A stretch of DNA of 8,153 nt, taken from positions 1 through 8,153 of the forward strand of contig UQKV01000070.1 of assembly GCA_900541665.1 (NCBI GenBank), given 5' to 3'. Of the stretch, positions 1 to 6,377 are shown piece after piece; the first letter of the stretch is position 1, and every line of letters begins with the position of its first letter. A program made the position numbers and the translations under genes. The notes under the pieces were generated by a model, which was not told the origin of the DNA, made no database searches, and saw only the letters and a program-made list of their open reading frames with translations. The stretch is from an uncultured Collinsella sp. (GTDB taxonomy: Bacteria > Actinomycetota > Coriobacteriia > Coriobacteriales > Coriobacteriaceae).

Positions 1-392
1 GGCTGCCTCCCATCAACTGGTAGCGTGTGTCACTTTTGATGATGGGGGAGTGCGCGATCCTTCGCGATACCCAGACGGCTCAAGGAGTCTCCACAACTGG
101 GACACATGGCCCATTTTTGACTAGTCATTGGGGACGTTCTTAAACGACTAGTCGCGGGGGACGCTCTTTGTCGAAGGCACTCATTGGGGACGTACTTAAA
201 TGAGTGGTAGTTGGAGACACTCCTGGCCGAGCTAGAGATCGCGCGCGTCCCTTCTGGTCCATGCGGCTCAAAATCGCGGCGTGATGTGGACGGCTGGGGT
301 CGAATTGGCAGCATTTCGAGCCTGGCTTCGATATTGAGACTGGTTCTTTATTAAAATAGATTTCCAGACAATTGAGCGGCTGGGGGTTAACC
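1..392. other. Intergenic region upstream of the LuxR-type gene
   Basis: No convincing gene is seen on either strand. Open frames here have no ribosome binding site and are built partly from repeat sequence. The middle (119-206) is a cluster of palindromic repeats. A minor hairpin lies at 53-66 (CGCGA, 4-nt loop, TCGCG). A possible but poor promoter for the downstream gene is TTGGCA at 305-310 with GATATT at 330-335, but the 19-bp spacing is long. The AT-rich stretch at 345-360 is another possible -10 region without a good -35. Confidence 0.5.
119..206. repeat. Cluster of GGGAC-loop palindromic repeats
   Basis: At least two, probably three, short imperfect palindromes sit head to tail. The first pairs GACTAGTC at 119-126 with GACTAGTC at 146-153 around a loop containing GGGGACGTTCTTAA. 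The last pairs CACTCATT (178-185) with AATGAGTG (199-206), a perfect 8-bp stem around GGGGACGTACTTA. Between them the right arm of the first element also begins a degenerate unit (GGGGGACGCTCTTTGTCG, stem CGAC 145-148 with GTCG 170-173). The loop core is shared with a copy at 6248-6280. This format resembles the REP-type repeats mobilised by Y1 (RAYT) transposases, although no transposase gene is present in the window. Confidence 0.7.
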
Positions 393-1937
393 ATGAGGGG
401 CATGGGAGACACAACTGCATATTTGCGTCGGGGCATTCGGGAGATTATATGCCTGGCGCTGTTCTTCTTCACGTTTTTGGCGTGCGAGTATCTTTTTGAT
501 GTGCGCATAGCCGAGTTCGTGCCATCGAGTGAGGTCGTCATCTACGAGAGCATCGTTGTCGGCGCGAGCGTGATTGGCTTTTTCGTGCGCCCATTTCTGT
601 ACTATCGCCGTCCCCAGACGATCGATGCGACGAGCGATATTACGGGCGTGCTGTTGGTATCGGCGTTGCTGCTGATGATTACGGCAGTGCGGTTTGAGGT
701 AGTGATTGCCGGCGGCCTGGTGGCGTGCTGCGCCCTGGGCTATTGCGGATCGACCGCCCATGCCAATCTTGCGCGGCGTTTTGCGCAGACGCCCTGCCTG
801 GCGCGCGCCGCAGCACTTTCCTATGCCATGGGCGTTCTGGTGCAGGTTCTCAACCACATGGTGATGCCTGTCGGCATTCCTCAGCAGGCTGTTCTGGTCG
901 TCTGTGCGATCGCGCAGGTGGCGTTGCTCCACGGCGCCCGACGCGCCAAGCTGCGCGACGAGTCCGATCCCAACTTTGAACCCAGTGCTGCCGGGCTTTC
1001 GGTAGATGCTCTGGAATATGGCGCCAAGTGGCATGACGATCCCGAGGCAAAGGCGGCATTCCGTCGCGCCGTAGTTCGCCTGACCGTGGCGACGGCGTAT
1101 CTTTCCAGCGTATTCGCCGCTCTCAACGCGGGCTTCACGGCCCTGCATGCTGTCGGAGCCGTCGATTTGGGCGATTGGCCGCGCCTGCTGCTTGTCGTGA
1201 GCTCGTTGGTCGCTGGCGCACTATTTGACCTGCACGGCCGCTCGTATATGAATATCGGCATGACATGTGCCGCCATACTGTCCACGCTTTCGTTCTTTGT
1301 GCTCATCGTCGATGGTAATGGCGGCAACGAGCTTGCTGCCACGATCATCTTTTATCTGGGCTCGGGCTTTTTCGTGGTGTTCTTTACCACAAAATATGCC
1401 GCCGTCTCGCTCTATGCGCGCTGGTCATATTTTTGGCCGTGCATGGGTCGCGTCGTCAACAACGTGTGCTCGATGCTCGTGACGGCGCCGGCGGTGGCGA
1501 TCATCTCGAGTCAAAACGTGCTGGCTGCGGTCGGTGCGGCGCTCGTGATGTTTGTGGGCATTGCGATTACGCTGCTGGGGCAGTTGGGGCAACGAGCCGA
1601 TGATGCCGTGATGCAGGATGGCCTGCCGCTTGCCACCGACGATCTTGGTGGGGATCTTGCGCCCACATGCTCCGACCCCGAGCCCGTGGAGGCAGCGGAG
1701 CTCACGTCCGATGAACGCCTCGATGCTTTCGTCGCCACCTTTGGGCTTACAGAGCGCGAGCGCGATATTCTTGAGGTATTGGTCGTTTCGGACCAGAGCG
1801 TTCAGGACATCGCCACAACGCTCTTCCTTTCGCGTTCCACGCTCTATCGTCACATTTCCTCGATCAACAAGAAGACCGGCACCGCCTCGCGCGTGGCCCT
1901 TATCAACTTCTTCTGGTCCTGGACGCCCAAGGACTAG
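393..1937 (+). CDS. Membrane-anchored LuxR-family transcriptional regulator (12-helix N-terminus, C-terminal HTH)
   Basis: This gene encodes about 514 residues. The first roughly 400 are a chain of about twelve hydrophobic helices arranged like a transporter, with a cytoplasmic loop near residues 186-226. A charged linker (about 400-435) follows, then a LuxR/GerE-type DNA-binding domain (about 437-514). The domain shows the family's GLTERERDIL opening (451-460) and a recognition helix starting near S480 (SRSTLYRHISSINKKTG). There is no receiver domain, so it is not a typical two-component regulator; the membrane part presumably senses a ligand or physical state and the HTH acts at the inner face. 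Such fusions are very common in Coriobacteriia, usually with unknown signals. I chose ATG 393 because GGGGG lies 6 nt upstream. A TTG at 372 would add 7 residues but has no ribosome binding site. The gene stands alone and converges on mgtA. The target genes cannot be read from the sequence. Confidence 0.9.
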   Translation: MRGMGDTTAYLRRGIREIICLALFFFTFLACEYLFDVRIAEFVPSSEVVIYESIVVGASVIGFFVRPFLYYRRPQTIDATSDITGVLLVSALLLMITAVRFEVVIAGGLVACCALGYCGSTAHANLARRFAQTPCLARAAALSYAMGVLVQVLNHMVMPVGIPQQAVLVVCAIAQVALLHGARRAKLRDESDPNFEPSAAGLSVDALEYGAKWHDDPEAKAAFRRAVVRLTVATAYLSSVFAALNAGFTALHAVGAVDLGDWPRLLLVVSSLVAGALFDLHGRSYMNIGMTCAAILSTLSFFVLIVDGNGGNELAATIIFYLGSGFFVVFFTTKYAAVSLYARWSYFWPCMGRVVNNVCSMLVTAPAVAIISSQNVLAAVGAALVMFVGIAITLLGQLGQRADDAVMQDGLPLATDDLGGDLAPTCSDPEPVEAAELTSDERLDAFVATFGLTERERDILEVLVVSDQSVQDIATTLFLSRSTLYRHISSINKKTGTASRVALINFFWSWTPKD

Positions 1938-1953
1938 CTAATCCTCCAATAAG

Positions 1954-2016
1954 TTGCGGTGGAATAGTCCCTAAATTAAAGTCACGAGGCTTTAAACAGG
2001 AACTATTTCACCGCAA
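1954..2016. repeat. Long near-perfect inverted repeat between convergent genes
   Basis: The left arm, starting TTGCGGTGGAATAGTCCC at 1954, pairs with the right arm ending GGAACTATTTCACCGCAA at 2016. An inner block TTAAAG (1976-1981) pairs with CTTTAA (1990-1995), leaving an 8-nt loop. The two mismatched positions in the outer stem would be G-U wobbles in RNA. It starts 16 nt after the LuxR-gene stop and lies about 110 nt past the mgtA stop. It may therefore serve as a two-way transcription end or 3' stabilising hairpin, but neither side has the T-run of an intrinsic terminator. It could also be another dispersed palindromic repeat family. Confidence 0.75.
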
Positions 2017-2035
2017 TTGCTGAGGGGATAGATTG

Positions 2036-2106
2036 CGGCGGCGGCAGAGGCAACGGCAGTGGCAGGGGCGCTGGCAGCTGTGGTAGTGGCAACGGCAGCT
2101 GGCAGG
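2036..2106. repeat. GGCA-rich low-complexity tract (hexamer NNGGCA)
   Basis: Just past the mgtA stop, the + strand has a degenerate hexamer pattern NNGGCA, in phase from 2041 to 2076 (GCGGCA, GAGGCA, ACGGCA, GTGGCA, GGGGCG, CTGGCA). It resumes with GTGGCA, ACGGCA and CTGGCA at 2086-2104. On the mgtA message this reads as a C-rich 3' tail. It could be read as a Leu/Pro-repeat peptide on the minus strand, but that frame is not a credible gene. Confidence 0.55.
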
Positions 2107-2124
2107 GTGTTTTCCGTCTACTTG

Positions 2125-4893
2125 CTACAGCAGCTCGCCGTGGCGGGCAATGTAGCGGCGCTTTGCCAGCTGGGTGAGCGCGATGTAGGCAGAGACGATG
2201 CCGATGAGCAGCGCGAAGAAGCTCGTCGGCAGCGGCATGAGGCCCAGTGCATCGGCGATGGGGCTTGCCGGCAGCCAGGTGACGAGCGCCAGGCCCAGTA
2301 CGGTGAGAACGCACAGTGTGGGCGCGGCGTGGTCGCGCGGGCTCGGCAGATGCGGGGAACGCAGCATGTGGACCACGAGTGTCTGCGACCACATGGACTC
2401 GACAAACCAGCCGCTCTGGAAGAGCGCAGCAAAGGTCGCCATACCCGCGACGTCGCCCGCGGCGGCAAGCTCGGACCAGCTTGCGTCCACGGCGGCGGGG
2501 CACACGACAAAGAAGAGCGCGGCGAAGGTCACGATGTCAAACAGCGAGCTCACGGGGCCCAGCTCGAGCGTAAAGCCCTTGATGGACGCGGCGTCCCAGG
2601 CACGCGGGCGGGCAGTCCAGGCGTCATCGACGGTGTCCCACGGCAGTGCGATGCACACGATCTCGTAGACCAGCGACAGCAGTACCAGCTGCAGGGCGCT
2701 CATGGGCAAAAACGGCAAGAACAGGCTCGCGACGGTCACGGACAGCACATTGCCAAAGTTGGAGCTCACCGTGGTCTTGAGGTACTTGAGCAGGTTGCCG
2801 TAAGTGCGGCGGCCTTCGATGATGCCGCGCTCGAGCACGCCCAGGTCCTTCTGAAGCAAGATGATATCGGCGGATTCCTTGGCAATATCGACGGCTGAAT
2901 CGACCGAGATGCCGCAATCGCTTGCACGCATGGCGGCGGCGTCGTTGATGCCGTCGCCCATAAAGCCCACGGTGTGGCCGAGCATCTCGCGCATGACACG
3001 TACCAGGCGCGCCTTCTGCAGCGGCGAGAGCTTGGCGAAGAGGTGGGTTTTCTCGGCGCGCTCGGCAAGTTCGGCGTCATCGAGCGCATCGATCTCGGAG
3101 CCGAGCAAGACGTTGCTCGCATCGATACCAATCTGCTCGCAGACGGTGGCGGCGACGCGGTCGTTGTCGCCGGTTAGGACCTTGACCGCCACGCCCTTGG
3201 CCTCGAGGGTGGCGACGGCGCCCGCAGCACTTGCTTTGGGCGGATCGAGGAAGGCCAAAAAGCCCATCAGCACCATGTCGCACTCGTCGGCGATGCCAAA
3301 CTCGCCCACGCAGCGCGGATTGGTCTTCTGCGCCACAGCAATTACGCGTAGGCCCTCGGCGTTAAGTCTGGCGACCTGCTTGCGAATCTGGGCGAGCTTG
3401 TCTTTGGTGAGCGGCTGAGCGATGCCATCGACCTCGACAAAGGAGCAGATCTCGAGCATTTCCTCGGCAGCTCCCTTGGTAACCATCTGGGTTTTGCCCT
3501 GGGCGTCGGCTACAACTACGCTCAGGCGACGGCGCGAGAAATCGAAGGGCACCTCGTCGACCTTGGTATAGCGGTCGCGCAGGCTCTGGCCCAGCATGGA
3601 ATCGGGTGCGACGGTCGAGGGTGTCACATCGGCACGGTCGATTACGGCCAGGTCGATAAGGTTCTTGAGGCCGGTCTGGAAGAAGCTGTTCAAAAACGCA
3701 TGGCGCAGCACACGCGTGTCCTCGTCGCCATCGGTGTTGAGGTAGCGCTCGAGCACGATGCGGTCTTCGGTGAGGGTGCCGGTCTTGTCACAGCACAGGA
3801 CGTCCATGGCACCCAGGTTTTGGATCGCCGGCAGTTCTTTGACGATAACCTGGCGACGGGCGAGGTCCTTGGCGCCCTGCGACAGGCTCGTGGTCACGAT
3901 GACGGGGAGCATCTGCGGCGTAATGCCCACGGCTACGCTCGTGGCGAACAGCAGCGCGTCGATGACGTTGCCCTTGGTGGCGGCGTTGATGGCAAAGACG
4001 GCCGGCGCCATAGCGAGCATGAGGCGTACGAGCAACATGGAGACGCTCGAGACGCCGCGGTCAAACGCGCTCTTCTCGCCGCGCCCGTTGAGCATCTTGG
4101 CGATGCCGCCCAGGTAGGTGTCCGAACCGGTGGCAACGACAAGCGCCATGGCAGCGCCGTTTTGCACGGAGGTGCCGGTAAAGACGATGTTCTTGCAGGC
4201 AGAGAGCGGCAGCGCGGAGCCGTCGGCGCCCTCGACGACGGTGATGGCAGCGGTCTTCTCGACGGCCTCGCTCTCGCCGGTGAGTGCGGATTCGATGACA
4301 AACAGGTCGCGCGCGGTGATGATGCGGGCATCGGCTGGAACCATATCGCCGGCAGAGAGGCGGATCACATCGCCGGGGACGAGCTCGTCAAAGGGGATCT
4401 CGACGCGCTCGCCGTCGCGCAGGGCGGTGCAAGTGTTGGAGACCAGGTCCTTGAGGGCCTCTGCCGCATTGCCGCTGCGGGCTTCCTGGATAAACTTCAT
4501 GCCGCCCGATACCAGCAGCATGATGCCGATGACGATGACCGTGGAGGGGTCGCGCTGCGGCTCGGGCACGGCGAGCACGTCGATGTAGAGCGAGACCAGC
4601 GCGAGCGCGGCGAGGATGCCGGCGAAGGGATCGATGAAGGCGTCGGCGATGCGGCGGGCGAGCGTCTTGGTCGGTGTCTCGATGGTGTTGGGGCCGGAGG
4701 CGTCCAGGCGCTCGGTTGCCTGCTCGGCGGTGAGGCCGTTTGCCGTGGCGTCAAGCAGTACGAGGGCGTCCTCGGCGCTATGGGTGGCGGCGAATATGGT
4801 GTTCTTGGACAGGCCGGTATGAGCGGCAGGGCGCGCCGTGCGGCGGCGCTTGGAGATGGCTTCGAGTACCGTGGCGGTTTTGAGCATCAGCAT
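2125..4893 (-). CDS. mgtA: Magnesium-translocating P-type ATPase (MgtA/MgtB type)
   Basis: A complete 922-residue P-type ATPase of the Mg2+-importing P3B class, close to the roughly 900 residues usual for MgtA. The order of parts is: basic N-terminus, cation-ATPase N domain (about 35-85), first membrane pair (85-130), and actuator loop with TGES (205-208). Next comes the membrane pair with GITPQMLP (323-330), then phosphorylation motif DKTGTLT with the catalytic D369, nucleotide-binding KGAAE (about 473), TGDN (about 574) and GDGIND (646-651). Last are C-terminal helices including the MgtA-like segment VYEIVCIALPWDTVDD. ATP hydrolysis drives Mg2+ into the cytoplasm when external Mg2+ is low. 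Start ATG 4893 follows AAGGAGGA (4905-4898); the Met two codons later is an alternative. A leader of about 270 nt with a small ORF precedes it, suggesting control at the RNA or translation level. No associated mgtC is present. Confidence 0.95.
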   Translation of the reverse strand: MLMLKTATVLEAISKRRRTARPAAHTGLSKNTIFAATHSAEDALVLLDATANGLTAEQATERLDASGPNTIETPTKTLARRIADAFIDPFAGILAALALVSLYIDVLAVPEPQRDPSTVIVIGIMLLVSGGMKFIQEARSGNAAEALKDLVSNTCTALRDGERVEIPFDELVPGDVIRLSAGDMVPADARIITARDLFVIESALTGESEAVEKTAAITVVEGADGSALPLSACKNIVFTGTSVQNGAAMALVVATGSDTYLGGIAKMLNGRGEKSAFDRGVSSVSMLLVRLMLAMAPAVFAINAATKGNVIDALLFATSVAVGITPQMLPVIVTTSLSQGAKDLARRQVIVKELPAIQNLGAMDVLCCDKTGTLTEDRIVLERYLNTDGDEDTRVLRHAFLNSFFQTGLKNLIDLAVIDRADVTPSTVAPDSMLGQSLRDRYTKVDEVPFDFSRRRLSVVVADAQGKTQMVTKGAAEEMLEICSFVEVDGIAQPLTKDKLAQIRKQVARLNAEGLRVIAVAQKTNPRCVGEFGIADECDMVLMGFLAFLDPPKASAAGAVATLEAKGVAVKVLTGDNDRVAATVCEQIGIDASNVLLGSEIDALDDAELAERAEKTHLFAKLSPLQKARLVRVMREMLGHTVGFMGDGINDAAAMRASDCGISVDSAVDIAKESADIILLQKDLGVLERGIIEGRRTYGNLLKYLKTTVSSNFGNVLSVTVASLFLPFLPMSALQLVLLSLVYEIVCIALPWDTVDDAWTARPRAWDAASIKGFTLELGPVSSLFDIVTFAALFFVVCPAAVDASWSELAAAGDVAGMATFAALFQSGWFVESMWSQTLVVHMLRSPHLPSPRDHAAPTLCVLTVLGLALVTWLPASPIADALGLMPLPTSFFALLIGIVSAYIALTQLAKRRYIARHGELL

Positions 4894-4975
4894 AGGGTCC
4901 TCCTTGTTGAAGGGAGTTAGCGTACGTGTCGTATTTGCTTCAAAAAACCTAGATGTCGCTCACGTCATGCTTTCG

Positions 4976-5011
4976 AACCACCACAAAGGGACAGGCACCT
5001 TTGTGGTGGTT
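4976..5011. repeat. Perfect palindrome with GACAGGCA loop in the mgtA leader
   Basis: AACCACCACAAAGG (4976-4989) pairs perfectly over 14 bp with CCTTTGTGGTGGTT (4998-5011), leaving the 8-nt loop GACAGGCA. The GGGACAGG core relates it to the GGGAC-loop palindromes elsewhere in the window. It sits between the leader ORF (stop at 5033) and mgtA (start at 4893), so it would be a very stable hairpin in the mgtA leader RNA. On the minus strand a T-run occurs only about 29 nt beyond it (4947-4942), so it is not a textbook terminator. Confidence 0.8.
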
Positions 5012-5032
5012 TTGACGATCGGCTGTTGGCGC

Positions 5033-5104
5033 TTATGCGTGCGCGGAATCCTCGCGGCGTGCCGAGGGCGACATGCAGGTTTTTCGACTAGGACTGCCTT
5101 CCAT
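5033..5104 (-). CDS. Putative 23-residue leader peptide upstream of mgtA
   Basis: The minus strand encodes the short peptide MEGSPSRKTC MSPSARREDS AHA, ending in TAA. Its ATG (5104) lies 6 nt after a perfect AGGAGG (5116-5111), as strong a ribosome site as any in the window, and a TTGACA-type promoter sits about 60 nt upstream of the start. It ends 139 nt before the mgtA start, in the expected leader RNA. The position, size and leader length resemble MgtL, whose translation controls mgtA in Salmonella. It contains two prolines (P5, P13) and a basic-acidic patch (RRED, 16-19), the kinds of residue relevant to proline- or charge-dependent stalling in known Mg2+ leaders. No homology to MgtL itself is claimed. 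It could also be a chance ORF with a good ribosome site. Confidence 0.5.
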   Translation of the reverse strand: MEGSPSRKTCMSPSARREDSAHA

Positions 5105-5170
5105 GGCACACCTCCTAAAGGCCGAGCGCAGCGCGCTTTGGGTGTCTCGTACCCCTTTTAATCCGCCCGT

Positions 5171-5199
5171 ATTTTTGATGAGGGGGTTTGCCATGTCAA
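5171..5199 (-). promoter_or_regulatory. Predicted promoter of the mgtA leader transcript
   Basis: On the minus strand a consensus -35 TTGACA (5199-5194) is followed after 17 bp by AAAAAT (5176-5171), matching the -10 consensus at four of six positions. Transcription would start near 5164, giving a leader of about 270 nt. The -35 lies inside an inverted repeat, GGGGTT/AACCCC (5183-5188 with 5198-5203 on the + strand), which could be an operator. pyrE is transcribed in the opposite direction from the same intergenic region. Confidence 0.5.
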
Positions 5200-5329
5200 C
5201 CCCATTGTTCGGAAAACCATTCCCCCTGACAAAGCCTTTACAGAATGCCGTGGCTCCAAAGCACGCCCACATCGACGCCTCGCCTGCGCTAAACTGAAGA
5301 GCACGTACGCAATTACGAGAGGAGCCCGC

Positions 5330-6013
5330 ATGGAGGCTTACAAGCAAGAGTTCATCAAGTTTATGGTTGAGTCCGACGTTCTTAAGTTCGGCAGCTTTAC
5401 GCTCAAGAGCGGCCGTCAGTCCCCGTTCTTTATGAACGCCGGCGCTTACGTGACGGGCTATCAGCTCAAGAAGCTGGGCGAGTATTACGCCCAGGCCATC
5501 CACGATAACTTTGGCGACGACTTTGACGTCCTGTTTGGGCCGGCCTACAAGGGTATTCCGCTGGCTGTTGTTACCGCAATTGCCTACCACGAGCTGTACG
5601 GCAAGGAGGTCAAGTACTGCTGCGACCGCAAGGAGGCCAAGGACCACGGTGCCGATAAGGGCAACCTGCTGGGTTATGAGCCCGAGGACGGCGACCGCGT
5701 GGTCATGGTCGAGGACGTTACCACCAGCGGCAAGTCCATCGACGAGACCTATCCCAAGGTCAAGGCTGCTGCCGATGTCGAGATCAAGGGCCTGATCGTG
5801 TCCCTCAACCGCATGGAGGTCGGCAAGGGTGGCGTGACCACCGCGCAGAAGGAGATCGAGGCCAAGTACGGTTTCCCCGTCGCGAGCATCGTTTCCATGG
5901 CCGAGGTCGTCGAGACCCTCTACAACCACGAGATCGACGGCAAGGTCGTTATCGATGACGAGCTCAAGACCGCCATCGACGCCTACTACGAGCAGTACGG
6001 AGCACGGGAGTAG
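5330..6013 (+). CDS. pyrE: Orotate phosphoribosyltransferase
   Basis: A complete 227-residue type I phosphoribosyltransferase that joins orotate to PRPP to give OMP and pyrophosphate, the fifth step of de novo UMP synthesis in the cytoplasm. Diagnostic features are GSFTLKSGRQSPFF near residues 21-34 (orotate-side N-terminal hood), GPAYKGIPLA (70-79), the mobile catalytic loop RKEAKDHG (100-107), and the PRPP-binding motif VVMVEDVTTSGKS (124-136) with adjacent acidic E128 and D129. The length is typical. Start ATG 5330 is preceded by AGAGGAG with a 5-nt gap. A likely -10, TAAACT at 5290-5295, has no good -35. The gene is alone here, with no pyrF or other pyr gene beside it, and is closed by an intrinsic terminator. 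No PyrR-type attenuator is recognisable in the short leader. Confidence 0.97.
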   Translation: MEAYKQEFIKFMVESDVLKFGSFTLKSGRQSPFFMNAGAYVTGYQLKKLGEYYAQAIHDNFGDDFDVLFGPAYKGIPLAVVTAIAYHELYGKEVKYCCDRKEAKDHGADKGNLLGYEPEDGDRVVMVEDVTTSGKSIDETYPKVKAAADVEIKGLIVSLNRMEVGKGGVTTAQKEIEAKYGFPVASIVSMAEVVETLYNHEIDGKVVIDDELKTAIDAYYEQYGARE

Positions 6014-6040
6014 TTACGCCGTTCTGCCGAACGGCGTAAC
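6013..6040 (+). other. Stable hairpin overlapping the pyrE stop codon
   Basis: GTTACGCCGTT (6013-6023) pairs perfectly with AACGGCGTAAC (6030-6040). The central CTGCCG adds one further C-G pair. It begins at the last base of the pyrE stop codon and has no T-run, so it is more likely a 3'-end protecting structure or a pause element ahead of the real terminator about 40 nt on. Confidence 0.6.
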
Positions 6041-6082
6041 GGCTCGACGCTGCGCGCCGCCCAGGGCGACAATTTGTCATTC

Positions 6083-6124
6083 AAAAGGCGAGGCATGACC
6101 AGAAGGTCAATGCCTCGCCTTTTT
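6083..6124 (+). terminator. Intrinsic terminator of pyrE
   Basis: AAAAGGCGAGGCATGACC (6083-6100), an AGAA loop and the complementary arm GGTCAATGCCTCGCC (6105-6119) form a long GC-rich stem with a single-base bulge. A run of five T (6120-6124) follows. The A-run on the left makes it potentially bidirectional. It lies 70 nt past the pyrE stop. Confidence 0.92.
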
Positions 6125-6247
6125 CATGCCAACTTGTTCGCCCTGGACGGCGCTCGCTGTCCGTCCTCTACCTGTGGCGTTGCCTTGCTCCGGATGCGGC
6201 AAAATGCGGTCCGTTCGCTGTCGTTGCCAAGGCATCGGCGTTGCCGG

Positions 6248-6280
6248 ACTAGTCATCGGGGACGTTCATAAATGACTACT
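6248..6280. repeat. GGGAC-loop palindromic repeat
   Basis: ACTAGTCAT (6248-6256) pairs with ATGACTACT (6272-6280) at eight of nine positions around a loop containing CGGGGACGTTCATAA. It is nearly identical in sequence to the element at 119-153, about 6.1 kb away, and marks the left edge of the fic-containing accessory segment. Confidence 0.75.
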
Positions 6281-6287
6281 CAGGAAT

Positions 6288-6351
6288 GAGCGTGGATAAT
6301 CTCCCGTTTTTGGCCTGTGTGCGGGCTCAAAGTGGGAGATTATCCGCGCTC
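6288..6351. repeat. 64-bp palindromic element, copy 1 (left of fic)
   Basis: GAGCGTGGATAATCTCCC (6288-6305) pairs with GGGAGATTATCCGCGCTC (6334-6351) at 17 of 18 positions. The loop starts GTTTTTGGC and ends CTCAAAGT. A second copy in the same orientation lies at 7727-7790, on the other side of fic. It starts 27 nt beyond the fic stop and may act as the 3' hairpin of the fic message, though it has no T-run. Confidence 0.85.
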
Positions 6352-6377
6352 GCTTTAATTTGGCTGGGCTGCGATGC

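Noticed and set aside
119..206. CRISPR array
   Set aside because: The repeats are short palindromes of variable sequence with no spacers of constant length, and no cas genes are present.
30..314. 94-codon minus-strand frame at the left end, with one CPSCG motif
   Set aside because: A single CxxC is too weak, the frame runs through the repeat cluster, and no ribosome site precedes the start.
2003..2503. Minus-strand frame ending in a Leu/Pro repeat peptide
   Set aside because: It overlaps the mgtA 3' end out of frame. The Leu/Pro repeat simply reflects the NNGGCA tract, and no ribosome site is present.
3700..4920. A 406-codon open frame on the + strand
   Set aside because: It lies antisense inside mgtA, has Gly/Ala/Asp-biased composition typical of a GC-rich shadow frame, and shows no recognisable domain. 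The minus-strand frame carries all the P-type ATPase motifs.
4894..5170. M-box Mg2+ riboswitch
   Set aside because: I could not recognise its conserved core by eye. A covariance search would be decisive, so absence is not proven.
5105..5929. Long minus-strand open frame through pyrE
   Set aside because: It is antisense to pyrE. Only its last 23 codons (5104-5033) have their own ribosome site, and those are reported as a separate small ORF.
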